Assembly (NCBI GenBank): GCA_011037195.1
Contig: JAAEAF010000684.1
Span: forward strand, 1-64,000
From: Triatoma infestans
Lineage: Eukaryota > Arthropoda > Insecta > Hemiptera > Reduviidae
Direction of reading: 5' to 3'
Length of the DNA: 64,000 bases
A program made the translations under genes and the position numbers. Shown in pieces: positions 20,729 through 32,235 of the stretch. The notes under the pieces are model-generated. The model was not told the DNA's origin. It ran no database searches and worked only from the letters and a program-made list of their open reading frames with translations. Numbering within the stretch: the stretch's first letter is position 1; every line of letters starts with the position of its first letter.

Positions 20729-22178
20729 CGCAGTCGCCGCTTTGCTTTCTCCAGAACTTCCCTGAACACCCTACATCTTCCCGAGCCTGAAGCATGGGCT
20801 AGTGTCTCTTGTTCAGAGCTTTTTTCCGCACAAAGAAGGCAGCTCTCTTTAGCTATACATTCTTTCGCCTTATGCCCTGCCCCTCCACATTTGTAGCAAA
20901 GACAACTTCGATCAGGCCCATCACATGTCCTGGCTACGTGACCGTAATCAAGACATCTAAAGCAGCGAGGAACAACAACTCTCTGTCTGACTCTACAGAA
21001 TACCCACCCAATCTTATTTCTCCCTTGCTTCAGCAGTGCTGCAGCTGCCTTCTCCCCCAACTGGACTATCGCCAGTCTTTGTTCTCTTGCATCAGGGGGT
21101 GTAATGGTAACTCTCATTTCACCAATCTCCGCGATATCTCTCTTAAGAGCCTGTTCAACATCTTTCTTATTCGTGAGGCAGTCCAGATCTCTGATCTCAA
21201 CCGAGGTCCTAGGGATTAGGCACTTAACAGATGCTATATCCCCCAAAATCGTAGTAAATACAGCCCCAAACTGCTGTTTGGATTTTCTGTCTTTCTTCCT
21301 AGCTCTAGTAAAACTTGACCATCTTTAGTCTGCCTGATTGATTTAATTTCAGCTCCAGTCTCTTCAGGCTGGGCCTTTTCCTTTATACTGCGCAGTACTT
21401 GGGCGTAGGACATATTCTCCCCCGGCTTGATGCTGAGGGCAGAATACCGAGCTCCAAGTGGTTTTTTCTTCTTTGTATTTTCTCTGCTTGTCTCTTTTCC
21501 TTTTCTTTTTTGTTCCAACCAGTTCTTCTTTTTTGTTCCAGTTACTTCTTCTTCCTTATCAATCTCGCTCTTCGTTTCACTCTCCTTCCTCTTTTCTACA
21601 GCCCTGAGCTCTTCTTCTGGCCTCTTTTCTACCTTCCTAACCTGCTCAGGTGCAGTCTTCTGCAGCTGCGGAGGTGAGCTTCCCGGCCTTTTTCTTGTTC
21701 TAGATTCTACTGAGAGAATCTCATCCAGCCTTCGCCAGGTTTTCCGTCTGCTTCGAATATCTAGCAGAAAATCCTCTAGCCTTGGGAGACCTTTTTTAAT
21801 TGTAGCGTTTACATTTGGCTGCCGCTTGACTGCCGCCCGCATACTTGATATTTCTTCTAAGCAGCTCTTGAGCAGAGCATCTTCTCTTTCCTGCTCCTCT
21901 CTAATTTGAGCTCTTAGAGCTTCCATAGATTGCCTCACTCCTGCTCCCATTTCTAAGGTTTTTAACCTTATTTCTTCTGGATTATTCTGCACCTTAATTA
22001 GGTCAGGGTTCGGTGGAGTTATAGGTGGGGTTCTTCTAATCTTAGAGCTCTTTTGAAAAGGGCTCTCCATTCCAAATCTAACTTCCAATTCACGCCCTGC
22101 CTTCGTTCCTAAATGTGGAGAATCATCACCCTTCCTAACACTTGTCGCATTAGATGCTACAGAAACCAAGTGATCCAC
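20725..22178 (-). pseudogene. ORF1 of element B: Gag-like protein with three zinc knuckles, one frameshift
   Basis: The N-terminal half is charged and low in complexity (KKKNWLEQKRKGKETSREN). Frame shifts near 21,240. The C-terminal half contains CFRCLDYGHVARTC, CYKCGGAGHKAKEC and a third CLLC-type knuckle, as in Gag-like ORF1 proteins of R1-clade elements. The upstream frame is open without an ATG to about 22,260, so the true start is uncertain; position 22,178 is a GTG. The protein would coat element RNA. Confidence 0.78.
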
Positions 22179-22340
22179 TCCTGTAGCACTGCAGTCGCTT
22201 GATGACGACGCCCCGAAGCCTGCTTGCGCACTCCTGACGGCCGCCGGTACTGGGGATCTTCCCCCTGCACCGTAAGGTTATTCTTAGAATTTTCCCACAT
22301 TTTCTCCCATAGATGTTTTTCTGTCGGGGTAGCCTTCCCT

Positions 22341-22601
22341 TAGCTTTTTATACCTACAGCCAGGTGGGAAAAGTAAAAAATAGGATAGGGTGGGAAAGGG
22401 AAGGAGGAACGGGAAAAGAGAGGTTAGGACAGGGAAGATATAGTAATAATAATCACAATAATAACAATAAAAAAGATGGAAGGGACGGAGATAAGAAAAG
22501 AAAGGAAAAGGTATCCTGTCAACGGTCAGTTGCCCATTTAGACGCCTCTTACGTCAAACGGGAGACACTGTGGCCCTATTCTACCCCGGAACCACAGGGG
22601 G

Positions 22602-22650
<49 letters not shown>

Positions 22651-22867
22651 CCGTCAATAACAACCACGGACGCGACCCCTCGGGGTCCGAGCGCTAGAGC
22701 TCTTAGACGCGGAGGGAGTAGACTTTGGCCCACTGGAGGGTTGGTGCTTTGCGCACTCCCCCCATGGCTACTACCTTCTGCAAGCGTCCGTATACCTAGC
22801 AACACATAAAAAGGAGGAAACACCACCCGTCGTCTATAGGCAAAAATTGTTAGAAATATTAAACTTT
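22341..22867. other. Retrotransposon-flank sequence with (TAA)n
   Basis: No gene. It contains an A/G-rich tract, a TAA microsatellite of about 15 units (22,602-22,647) and a GC-rich segment (about 22,650-22,800), likely untranslated parts of non-LTR elements. Confidence 0.5.
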
Positions 22868-22881
22868 TATTATGACTTCCG

Positions 22882-22924
22882 TTTTTGTAATTATAAAAGG
22901 AAATAAAGACTTTATCTATCTATC
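22882..22924 (+). mobile_element. 43-bp retroposon stub with 14-bp target duplication
   Basis: The 14-mer tattatgacttccg occurs at 22,868-22,881 and again at 22,925-22,938. Between them lies a short piece ending in ataaagactttatctatc, which resembles the TCTA-repeat 3' tail of R1-like elements such as element C. I read it as an extremely 5'-truncated non-LTR insertion. Confidence 0.65.
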
Positions 22925-22984
22925 TATTATGACTTCCGACCTGTCTTTCCTGACGGGTCGAAGATAGGCGACGATGTAGGAAGT

Positions 22985-23505
22985 GCTGTGTAGGCGACGT
23001 GGTCAAGGGGGGAAATTCGCCTGGGTGCCGGGCCACATTAGTGTGTCCGGTAACGAACGGGCGGAAGAGGCAGCCAAGCGAGCTGCCTCTACACAAACAA
23101 ATGATGTCACCCTGTAAGGCCCACTGACTTACAGGTTTATATGAAACACATTATCAATAAAAAATGGCAAAGTCGGTGGGACGGAATAAGTGAAAAATTA
23201 AAAGACATTATACCACGTGTGCGAAATGTCATGATCGAGAACTACTCGCAGCACGAATCAGTGATTTTGACAAGGCTCAGGATAGGTCATGTCCCACCAT
23301 ATTGTTGGGAGAAGCCCGAGGTGCTCTCACTGCCGAGAAAGTCTGACGGTAGCGCACGTGTTGCAAGGGTTTCAGGCACTGCACAGCAGAGAGAAAGAAC
23401 AGGCCTGCCACATGATAAGTGCCTAGTATTAATAGAGGGTTCTCCTTATATAAGGAGGCTATTCGACTATTTAAAAGATATAAATTTATACAACAAAATT
23501 TAGGT
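22985..23505 (+). pseudogene. 3' fragment of a Jockey-like retrotransposon (RNase H end and C-terminus)
   Basis: The string WVPGHISVSGNERAEEAAK (about 23,010-23,070) is the last RNase H motif. It is followed by KKWQSRWDG, TRLRIGH and, near the end, YLKDINLYNKI, the usual C-terminal pattern of Jockey-like ORF2. The part between TRLRIGH and the C-terminus is out of frame or rearranged (TRLRIGHV then unrelated residues). It is a truncated relic. Confidence 0.7.
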
Positions 23506-23615
23506 TTAGTAGTTAGTTAGGCAAATCTGGTTGAAGGAATATTGAGTACTTCACCCCTTAAGTTAGTTATTTTAAAGGGGAATATCGAGTACTTTCCCCT
23601 TCGTGTATATATTCG

Positions 23616-23866
23616 TATGAATGTATTTATTGGCGTGAATGTATTTATTAGCGTGAACGGTTTTATCGTGAATGTATTTGTTGGCGTGAATGTATTTATT
23701 AGCGTGAACGGTTTTATAGCATGAATGTATTTAATGGCGTGAATGTATTTATTGGCGTGAATGTATTTATTGGCGTGAATGTATTTATTGGCCTGAATGT
23801 ATTTATTGGCTGAATGTATTTATTAGCGTGAACGGTTTATAGTGTGAATGCATTTATTGGCGAGAA
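23616..23866 (+). repeat. 18-bp tandem repeat array, about 14 units
   Basis: Units of tgaatgtatttattggcg alternate with shorter tgaacggttttat units, giving a partial higher-order pattern. It lies upstream of the Gypsy gag gene and may be part of its 5' LTR or of the target DNA. Confidence 0.85.
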
Positions 23867-24197
23867 TGCTGAACAAATGGTTAGGTTATTATTTTATCTT
23901 TTTTCTTGGGGTTGAAAGAAAATTTATAAAAGTATTTCAACCTGTTAGGGAAAGGGAAGTATAACCAGCCTGTTAGAAAAGGTTAGGCGGGAGACTAGTG
24001 TTGAGAAGACAAGTAGAAGGTTGCTACCTCTTGTGTTAACTGTTTGTTATATCTGCTAAATCATATTGTTTGTATTTTATTATGTAAAATAAACAGTTTT
24101 GAGTTGTTTTAGATTAATAATTGTAACAATTGGGGGCCGCTCCAAAATCATATAGATATCAGTTTTATTTGGGTGAGTACAATTAAAAAAAAAAAAA

Positions 24198-25250
24198 ATG
24201 TCTTTTGATTTAAGTAATTTTCAGTCTTCACCTTCTATAGAATTATTAAATTATGCAAAAAAAGATGATTTATTAGTTATTGCAAAAACTTATAGTGTAC
24301 CAGATGTAAAACTTTCCATGAAAAAACGTGAAATTAAGAATTATTTAATAAAATTTTTTGTAAGTAAGGGCATGTTTGACGAGAAGGCTTTAAGTAGTAT
24401 TGAATGTGAAAGTAATTTAAAGGAAATAGATTGTTTGAGTAAAGAACAACTGGAAGTATATCGTCTGCAAATTGAGCTTGAAAGGGACAAACTACAATTG
24501 AGGTTAAAAGAATTAGATGTATTAATAATATTAAAGTTTTGAAACCAATCACTGACTTTGATGTTTCTAAGAATATTAATCTAGTGCCACCCTTTCAAGA
24601 ACAAGATGTAGACAAGTATTTTCTTCATTTCGAAAAAATAGCAAATAGCTTAAATTGGCCTCAGCAGTACTGGACATTACTTTTACAAAGCGACATGACA
24701 GGTAAAGCCCGTGACATTTACACTCAACTTTTCGTCGAACATAGTTCTTCTTATGAAATTCTGAAAGAATTTATTTTAAAGCGTTATGAACTGGTTCCTG
24801 AGGCGTATAGGCAGAAGTTCAGGAATTTCAAAAAAACTAATAGTCAAACTTTTATAGAGTTTTCTAGGGAAAAAGAACAGTTGTTTGACAAGTGGTGCGC
24901 CTCGACTAATGTGAGAGGCGATTTTGATAAATTGAAACAGCTGATTTTAATTGAGGAATTAAAAACTTGTATTGATTTGAAGTTGCGTTTATTTTTAGAA
25001 GAAAAACAAGTTACAAATGTAGAAACGGCCTCTAGGTTAGCGGAGCAGTACGTATGATAATTTTTCACAGTAAAAATGATAATTTTTCAAACACTGTTAA
25101 TAGACTTAGCCAAAATTTTGTAGACTTAGAATTAACCCGATTAATTTAAATAGCCAAAATTATTTTTCTCAAACCACTTGCAATTATTGCAAGAAACCTG
25201 AGCATATTATCTCTGAGTGTGGTAAATTAAAAAAAGAAACATCAGAGTGA
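24198..25250 (+). pseudogene. Gypsy gag, broken
   Basis: The start MSFDLSNFQSSPSIELLNYA leads to a SAP-like/helical N-terminus. Frame is lost at about 24,540 and the capsid-like part follows: DKYFLHFEKIANSLNWP, then GKARDIYTQL and FKKTNSQTFIEFS, similar to the Gypsy/SCAN-type capsid fold. Stops and shifts occur at about 25,055-25,160. A single zinc knuckle CNYCKKPEHIISEC at about 25,177-25,218 ends the region. Confidence 0.75.
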
Positions 25251-25304
25251 TGATTCAAAACCTTAGGTTTTATTTATAATAATTCTAACAGTCAATCTAT
25301 AAGG

Positions 25305-25892
25305 TTGGAATCTTTAATGAAAAGTTATGAACCGTTTATAACAAACGGATGTGTCCGGGTTAATTGTGGCAATAATAGTAATATTCCTATAAAAATTTTA
25401 AGGGATACCGGAGCTTCACAGTCATTGATATTGTCTAACGTTCTTCCCTCATTTGGTGAAGATCCTGTCCAAACCTGCGTTCTGATTCAGGGAGTTTCTG
25501 GCGAATTTATGACTGTCCCCATTCGCACGGTTTACTTCACATCTGACCTTGTTAATGGCCCTGTTACTGTCGGTGTTATAAACTCCTTGCCCTTTCCTGG
25601 GACTTGCCTACACAGTAGGCAAGGCTAAGTGACCATAGGCACCGGTTTTGGCGCTATGCGCTAGGTACGGTGGCCAGGAGTGTGCTGAATTTTGAATTTT
25701 TTGCCCTTTCCTAGAGTACATTTATTATTGGGCAACGATTTAGCTGGAGTTAAGGTGCTTCCAGACCCTGTATTAACTGTTAACCCCTTATTAAATTCGA
25801 ATAAGGCAAACAGAGCTTCTGGAGCTCTTTGCTATTTACTTAGGAACGGTATTCTGATGAGAAAATACAGACCACCGAATACCAGCAAATAG
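25305..25892 (+). pseudogene. Gypsy aspartic protease, split by a short insertion
   Basis: The active-site motif RDTGASQSLIL is present and the flap region VLIQGVSGEF follows. After VINSLPFPG the frame is interrupted by the 102-bp insertion at 25,599-25,700. The conserved continuation LLLGNDLAGVKV resumes behind it. A linker leads to the integrase. Confidence 0.8.
25599..25700. mobile_element. 102-bp SINE-like insertion with 12-bp target duplication
   Basis: The 12-mer ttgccctttcct is found at 25,587-25,598 and at 25,701-25,712, exactly flanking the extra sequence. The insert is GC-richer than its surroundings at first and ends in a gaattttgaatttt tail. Its family is unknown; the tail and duplication suggest a retroposed short element. 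Confidence 0.7.
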
Positions 25893-25917
25893 TGATTGGG
25901 CCGTTAAGTATCAGATT

Positions 25918-26868
25918 GTGATGCCTAGGGTATTCCGGCCACAAATACTGAATCTTGCTCATGACATGTCAATGGCAGGACATTTGGGAATAAACAAAAC
26001 ATATAAACGCACATTAAATTATTTCTACTGGCCAAGATTAAAATCAGATGTTACCAAATATTGCCGATCCTGCCACACGTGCCAGATGGTAGGAAAACCG
26101 AATCAGAAAATTCCTAAAGCTCGTCTTCAGTCTATTCCTGCTTTACAGGAACCTTTCTGTAGAATTTTAATCGACTGCGTTGGTCCTCTACCCAAAACGA
26201 AAAGAGGCAACGAATATCTTTTGACAATAATGTGTGCTTCAACTCGATTCCCAGAGGCTATTCCCCTCAAAAATATTAAAGCCAAATCAATCGTTACAGC
26301 ATTAAGTAAGTTCTTCACTTTTGTTGGGCTGCCCAAGTCAGCCCAATCTGATCAAGGATCGAATTTTATGTCGGGAATTTTTCAACAGGTCATGTATATT
26401 TTGGGCATAAAACAAGTTAAATCCTCTGCTTATCACCCAGAAAGCCAGGGGGCCCTGGAAAGATTCCATCAAACTTTAAAAAATATTGTGAAATCTTATT
26501 GTCATGATACTGGCAAGGACTGGGATGAAGGAATTCATTTCCTGCTCTTTGCAGTTAAAGAATCTGTACAGAATTCTCTTGGGTTTAGCCCCTTTGAACT
26601 CGTTTTCGGACACTCGGTTCGCGGACCTCTAAGATTCCTCAAAGAGAGAATCTTGTCAGATGAATCCGAATCTATAAATCTCCTTCAATATGTGTCCGAT
26701 TTTCAAACTAAATTACATAGCGCCTACAAACTTGCGAGACAAAATCTTATTGAATCCCAAAAACAAATGAAAACTCATTTTGATTTAGATTCCAAAGAAA
26801 GAAACTTCGAACCTGGTGACCAAGTTCTTGCACTTCTGCCAGTACCGGGAAATTCATTACGTTGCTAG
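25918..26868 (+). CDS. Gypsy integrase located upstream of the reverse transcriptase
   Basis: The HHCC zinc domain is readable (HDMSMAGHLGINK, then CRSCHTCQ). The catalytic core has D in ILIDCVGPLP, D in QSDQGSNFM and E in GALERFHQTLKN, the DDE arrangement. SPFELVFGHSVRGPL is the usual block after the core. The frame is open for 316 residues and changes near 26,855, where a C-terminal HINMLKKYV block continues in the next frame. The region leads straight into the reverse transcriptase. Confidence 0.85.
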   Translation: MMPRVFRPQILNLAHDMSMAGHLGINKTYKRTLNYFYWPRLKSDVTKYCRSCHTCQMVGKPNQKIPKARLQSIPALQEPFCRILIDCVGPLPKTKRGNEYLLTIMCASTRFPEAIPLKNIKAKSIVTALSKFFTFVGLPKSAQSDQGSNFMSGIFQQVMYILGIKQVKSSAYHPESQGALERFHQTLKNIVKSYCHDTGKDWDEGIHFLLFAVKESVQNSLGFSPFELVFGHSVRGPLRFLKERILSDESESINLLQYVSDFQTKLHSAYKLARQNLIESQKQMKTHFDLDSKERNFEPGDQVLALLPVPGNSLRC

Positions 26869-27808
26869 GTATACCCATAGATGTAAAAGAAATCAATTAT
26901 GTCATATTAATATGCTGAAAAAATATGTACAAAGATCTGGTTCTCAGGAGCGATCAGCTAGTGATTCAAATCCAGTCCTGCTTGTTGAATCTCAGAGAGA
27001 GACAGAAAACTGGGAAGATAAAGAAGACATGGAAGTGGGCAATAGACGATTGGTATCATTTCAATTACAAAACTCAAATATCTTGCAAAATCTGGAAGAG
27101 AAACTTTCTCATTTAGAGGAATTACAAAGGGACCAATTGAAACAAATAATTTTTGCAAATCAACATTTATTTTCGGACACCCCGTCTCGCACAGACAAGA
27201 TTTCCCATGACATACAAGTCACCGATTCAAAACCTATCAGGCAACATCCTTATAGAATAAATCCTATAAAACAACAAATTATGGAGGCAGAGATCCAGTA
27301 TTTACTTACCAATGATCTCATAGAGCCCAGTAAGAGCGAATGGAGTTCGCCATGTGTTCTCGTACCGAAGTCAAATAACACTTTTAGGCTTTGTACGGAT
27401 TACAGGAAATTGAATAGTGTCACCAAGTCAGACTCTTTTCCTATTCCAAGAATCGATGATTGCATCGACAAAATTGGTCAAGCCAAGTTTATGTCGAGAT
27501 TTGACTTGCTAAAGGGATTCTGGCAAGTTCCTCTCACGGACAGAGCAAAGCAGCTCTCAGCCTTCGTTACTCCACAGATTTTTCCAATATAAAGTCGTAT
27601 GAAGAATAGTTCAGCCACCTTCCAACGCTTAGTCAACTTAGTAACTCACGGACTTGAGAATTGCGAGAGCTATATCGACGATGTTGTGCTCCATCATAAC
27701 ATTTGGGAAGACCACTTTAGAGGTAATAAGGAATTTTTTGCAAGAATTACAGACGCAAACCTCACAATTAATCTTGCTAAGAGTTTGTTCGGATGCACTC
27801 ACTCACAA
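26869..27808 (+). pseudogene. Gypsy reverse transcriptase, truncated
   Basis: The N-terminal fingers carry KQQIMEAEIQYLLTNDLIEP and WSSPCVLVPKSNN; the palm carries RLCTDYRKLNSVT and SRFDLLKGFWQVPL. A short disruption at about 27,585-27,600 moves the frame. SSATFQRLVN and a SYIDDVVLH block (the YIDD active site) follow, then the sequence breaks off at about 27,808 in front of an unrelated fragment. Thumb and RNase H are missing. Confidence 0.82.
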
Positions 27809-28215
27809 GGGGGGGGACTCTAACCCATGCATTGTAGCCTACCTATTGAGGCTTAATGGCCAACCCCTTAATGTCTAGTAGAGGAATCCTCCCCTCTTCA
27901 TGAGGTCCAGGACCATCCCCACCAGTCCTTCTTGACGTACGTTTTCCTTCGGTCTCAACGTGGCGAAGATCTCATACCTCAGTCTGCCGATTGCGACGCA
28001 ATCAAACAGCTGCTGAGAGGCCGTCTCCTCGTCCTCCTGACACCGTCTACACAAGGGCTCCGAATCAAATAATCCCACCTTATGCAGATCTTTCTTGAAC
28101 CTACCGTGCCCTGTAAACAGGCCCGTTATCAGACAAATCTGATACCTGCTTAGACCCAGGGTCTAAGAGTTAGACCCAGAGGCATCTCATGAGTACCTCC
28201 ATTTAACTCCATATA
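27809..28215 (-). pseudogene. C-terminal fragment of an R1-like ORF2
   Basis: A minus-strand frame reads through GLFDSEPLCRRCQEDEETAS, with the CCHC-type motif found at the end of R1-clade proteins, and ends at 27,875. It resembles, but is not identical to, the end of element C, so it is a second element. The bases up to about 28,215 are its upstream part and a junction. Confidence 0.65.
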
Positions 28216-28380
28216 GATAGATAGATTCTAACGGGGGAATCGGCTCTTCAGCCTACGCCACCGCGACACCCTAAGGATCTATTGTGGCGCCCCCTTTTTG
28301 GAGACCTTCCCCCTATCCTGTCCTTAACCGGACTGTGGAATTGGGGGGGGCTCCCAGGTGGTCAATCAGAGCACCTGCCA

Positions 28381-31300
28381 TCAGAGCACCCTCTCGAGTC
28401 CTGCTTGCCTTAAAAGACTTAATAGGTCCGAGAGAGGGCCCCGGCTGAGGCTTGTTGGCACCAGCTTCTCTTTACCAAAGAGGCGGTACCTTAGCCAAAC
28501 CAGCCCCTCGCACTGACATACCACATGCAGTGCCGTCTCCTCTTCTTCCTGACAAAACCTACACAGGCTATCCGTTGCCAGGCCCATGCGATGCATGTGC
28601 TTATTTAGTCTACAATGGCCAGTGAGAATGCCAACTGCTATCCTTATGGCCACCCGGCCTAGTTGGAGTAATTCTGCAGTTAGCTTGGGCGAGTGGCTAT
28701 GGATAAACTTTTTCGCCTGCCTCTGGCCTGGAGTTTTGACCCACCATTCCCTTGATCGGTCCTGCATCCATAGCTTAATGGATGCACTCCTGAGGCATCT
28801 TGAGACACCACAGAACGGCTCCGGCCCGATAAGTGCTCTCATTGAACCCTCCCGGGCCAGGCGGTCCGCCGCCTCATTGCCTCTGTAACCCGAGTGCCCA
28901 GGTACCCAAACCAGGAAGACCTTATTATGGCTACTAATTTCCCTGAGTGCACCTAGGCAGTCCCACACCAGCCTTGAGCTGATCTCCCACGAGTCAATTG
29001 CCCGCAGAGCAGCCTGGCTATCCGAATAAATGACGACTCTGGAGTTATAAAATCCCCGTCTTCTTATTTCGGCGGCGCAGATAATAATCGCAACTAGCTC
29101 CGCCTGAAGTACCGTAGCTAGCCTTCCCAGGCTCACCGAGATATTACATCTCGGATGAGCCCCGTACACGCCGGCTCTTACTCCATCTTCCATCTTGGAC
29201 CCGTCCGTGTACCACATAGATTCGCCTGCAATTGGCGGCCCGTTCTTCCATGCCCCTCTGTCTAATATCAAGACTTTGAAGGGTTTTTGGAAGTCGTACC
29301 TAGGAGTCATTATGTCCGTAGGCTGACCCAAAATCGGGTCCGCCTTCAGCTCCTCCCATAGGTCTTGGCAATTTCCAGTATGCCTGGGATAAATGGGAGC
29401 TTGTCCCTGTTGTATTCGTGCCACAACTGCTCTTGCAACGCCTTGGACGTAAATGTGGAGTGGTGGAAGGTTTAACAGGACCTCCAAGGCCGCAGTGGGG
29501 GTAGTCATCATAGCATCCGTCGTACTCAGGCAAGCCAGCCTTTGAACACTTCTGAGTGCTCCCGACCCACCCATCTGCAAGGTCCTTGTCCACCACACAC
29601 CGCCCCGTGGGTTACCATTTTCTCACCACACAGGTGTAAATCCACAGGGCCATCCTCGGGCTTAACCCCCAACTTTTACCGCGTAGCCTCCTGCACCTAC
29701 CCATGGCGATTTTGGCTTTGTGTGCGGTGATGTTAATATGCGAGTTCCATGTCAGCCTTCGGTCAAATATGACTCCTAAACATTTGGCCTCCATGGCACA
29801 GGGGATCACAACCCCTCCGAGTATTGGCTGTTGTAAGCCTTGTAAATTTCTCTTCCTCGTAAAAGGAACCACTTGAGTTTTGTGGGGATTGATGGAGAGA
29901 CCCTCCGCTCTGCACCATTTGTTCACAATATTGAGCGCCCCCTGAGTGCGCTCCGAGACAGTTACCACGAACCGACCCCTCACCACGATCGCCAGATCGT
30001 CCGCAAACCCAAGGCAATGAAAGCATTCCGCGGTCAGGACGTCATCGGCTAATAACGTCCACAGCAATGACGACAAAACGCCTCCCTGCGGACAGCCTCT
30101 ACTCACCCTGGCCACAAGAGATGAGTTATCTATGTGGCTATATTAGTCCTCCCCAATAGACTAGCCCTTATCCACTGACCGATTGTGAGGGCGTGCCCCT
30201 CCTCATCAGTGCACCGACAAGAGACCTTGAGAACACATTATTGAAGGCGCCCTCAATATCAAAAAAAGGTGACTACCGCAATTTCCTTGTCGTCAAGCGA
30301 CTTTTGGAGTAGCCTATTTAGGTCATCCAGCGCTAAGTCTGCGGATTTCCCTGCCTGATAGGCATATTGGCGATTATTAAGAGGATTTATCCTCAACATC
30401 TCGTCCCTTATAAATATGTCAATCATCCTCTCCATCGCCTTCAATAGAAAGGAGGACAGGCTTATTGGCCTAAACGACTTTAGCGTTTGATCTACCGTCC
30501 TCCCTAATTTCGGGAGGAACACGACCTTCACCTGTTGCCATTCTCTCGGTATGAATCCCCAAGCCAAACAGCCTCTGAACGTCCTACATAGGTGTGGTGT
30601 CCACCGCCTTCTGCAGGAAGACGGGGTAAATCCCATCCACGCCTGATGCTTTGAAGGGTTTGAATCTTCCAATCGCCCATCTTAGCCTGTTCGGCTGTAT
30701 GATGTAATTCACAATTTTCCAGTCCGCCCGACCAGGCCTTCTCAAGTCATCAACCTCTAGAGAGGCCCCTCCATAAGAGGACCCTGGAAAATGTGTGCTC
30801 ATAAGCAGCTCCAGCGACTCCTCTATCGAGTTAGTGTAGCTTCCGTCATCTTTCTTCAGGAACCCTACCCTGTCCGCAGTACCTTCCCTTGCTAGGATTC
30901 TGTGGATTCTCGCGCACTCCGAGTGTCCGCTACGTCCTCATAGAATCTCCGCTAAGCTTTACGCTTGGCCTTCCTTATTTCGACGTTGTACTGCGTCAGA
31001 CCCTTCTATACGATGCCCAGTCTAGGTTGATTTTGGCTTTATTAAATAGCCTTCTCACCTCTCTTCTCCTTCATTCGAAGTGATCATTCCACCAGACTGT
31101 CTTCGACCTATTAGGCCTTTCCCTCTCCGGACAGTTTTCCTGATAGGCGTCCAAAATCGCCTCGGCCACCAGTGCCACTGCCCGTTCCAGACTTTCTGTC
31201 GTCCTTACGTCCACCTTAAGGTCACCGAGAGACTCACTGAGACTCCCAACAAATCCCTCCCAGTGAGTCTCCCTCGGGCTTCGAAGCCTCTAATGACCAA

Positions 31301-32002
31301 TGGTGGAGTGCATATATCGAACCTAATGTGCCTATGATCCGAGCACTATGGTTCACTTGATACATGCCAGTGAGCAATTTTGCTCAACATAAAACGCGAG
31401 GCTAGCGTCACATCCAGCACCTCCCTCCTAGCTGCAGTCAGGAAAGCTGGTTCCGAGCCTAAATTAGCTACATGCAACCCTTCACCAGTAATGAATTCAT
31501 AAAGGTACTTACCCCTTTGATTGATGTCGGTGCTCCCCCAGTCAGTATTGTGCGCATTGGCGTCGCATCCCAGCACCAGCTGTAAGTTCCCACCTCTGCA
31601 GTAGTCCATTACTCTTCTCGATAAACAGAGGGGGAAGTCCTCATCGCCGGGGAAAACGCTGAGCTAATTACCAGCCTTTCCGCTCCCTCTTCGGTGTTGA
31701 TAGTTAGGAGAGCTGTAACACAATCGGCGGAGCACAGCTCCGGTATTAGTTCACAGCTCACCTTGTTACTATGTACTATACATGCTCGAGGTCTACTTAC
31801 AGACTTGTTGTACAGTACCTTTCCAAATTTCGGATTCAGTCCTCGGATTCAGTCCCCCATGGCACCATGGCTCCTGCAGCAGGGCTACATGTAGCCCCTC
31901 CCTGTCGAACCTCCTACATGGTGGAGGTTCGCCATGCACTCCCTGTCGAAGCGGCCTTTGCATGGTGGAGGTTCGCCTGCACTATCCTGATTACCATGTT
32001 AA
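28381..32002 (-). pseudogene. ORF2 of element C: endonuclease, reverse transcriptase, RNase H, zinc tail
   Basis: The endonuclease starts MVIRIVQANLHHAKAAS at 32,002 and continues with LVLGCDANAHNTDWGS and DVTLASR in 31,609-31,346. The reverse transcriptase is split over several frames: ASGVDGIYPVFLQ, FRPISLSSFLLKAME, GCPQGGVLSSLLW and FADDLAIVV. RNase H is clean within the last 405-residue frame: WYTDGSKMEDG, ELVAIII, IYSDSQAALRA and GNEAADRLA. The end has CRFCQEEEETALHVVCQC. At least four breaks are present. Confidence 0.85.
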
Positions 32003-32235
32003 GTCTCCGAGAAGGACTGAACGTCGGCCCCGGGTCCCAGGGGCCGCCCTCCGTCTTCCGCAACCGCCAGCAACTGCGGCCTTGACGCCTGTGGAGCAAG
32101 CAAGCATCGCTTCCGCCAGAAAGGCGCACCCGCTGGGACCCCCAGCCTTGCCGCCCGCCCCCTCCTCAATCCGCCCTCACTTACGGGTAGCCTACAACGC
32201 CTCCAACTCTTCTTCCAGGCCCCCCTTACCCGCCT

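Larger units (their letters stand above)
19997..22340 (-). mobile_element. Non-LTR retrotransposon B (R1-like), truncated after the endonuclease
   Basis: ORF1 with three CCHC knuckles is followed by the first domain of ORF2, overlapping by ATGA. Nothing of its reverse transcriptase is found; the sequence changes into element A at about 20,000-20,100. The 5' region extends to about 22,340. Confidence 0.8.
24131..27808 (+). mobile_element. Gypsy-type LTR element with integrase before reverse transcriptase (Gmr1-like), truncated
   Basis: A primer-binding-like site (tgggggccgctcc at 24,131) follows a stretch ending in gtaaca. Then come gag, a zinc knuckle, an aspartic protease, an integrase and only afterwards the reverse transcriptase. 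This order is known from Gmr1-like elements. The element stops at about 27,808 inside the reverse transcriptase; no RNase H or 3' LTR remains. A 5' LTR boundary could not be fixed because there is no second LTR to compare with. Confidence 0.82.

Noticed and set aside
22581..22826. Frames with poly-Asn or poly-Tyr
   Set aside because: They are translations of the TAA microsatellite.
23542..23724. Plus-strand frame MSTSPLKLVILKG
   Set aside because: Most of it is the 18-bp tandem repeat read in frame; no domain.
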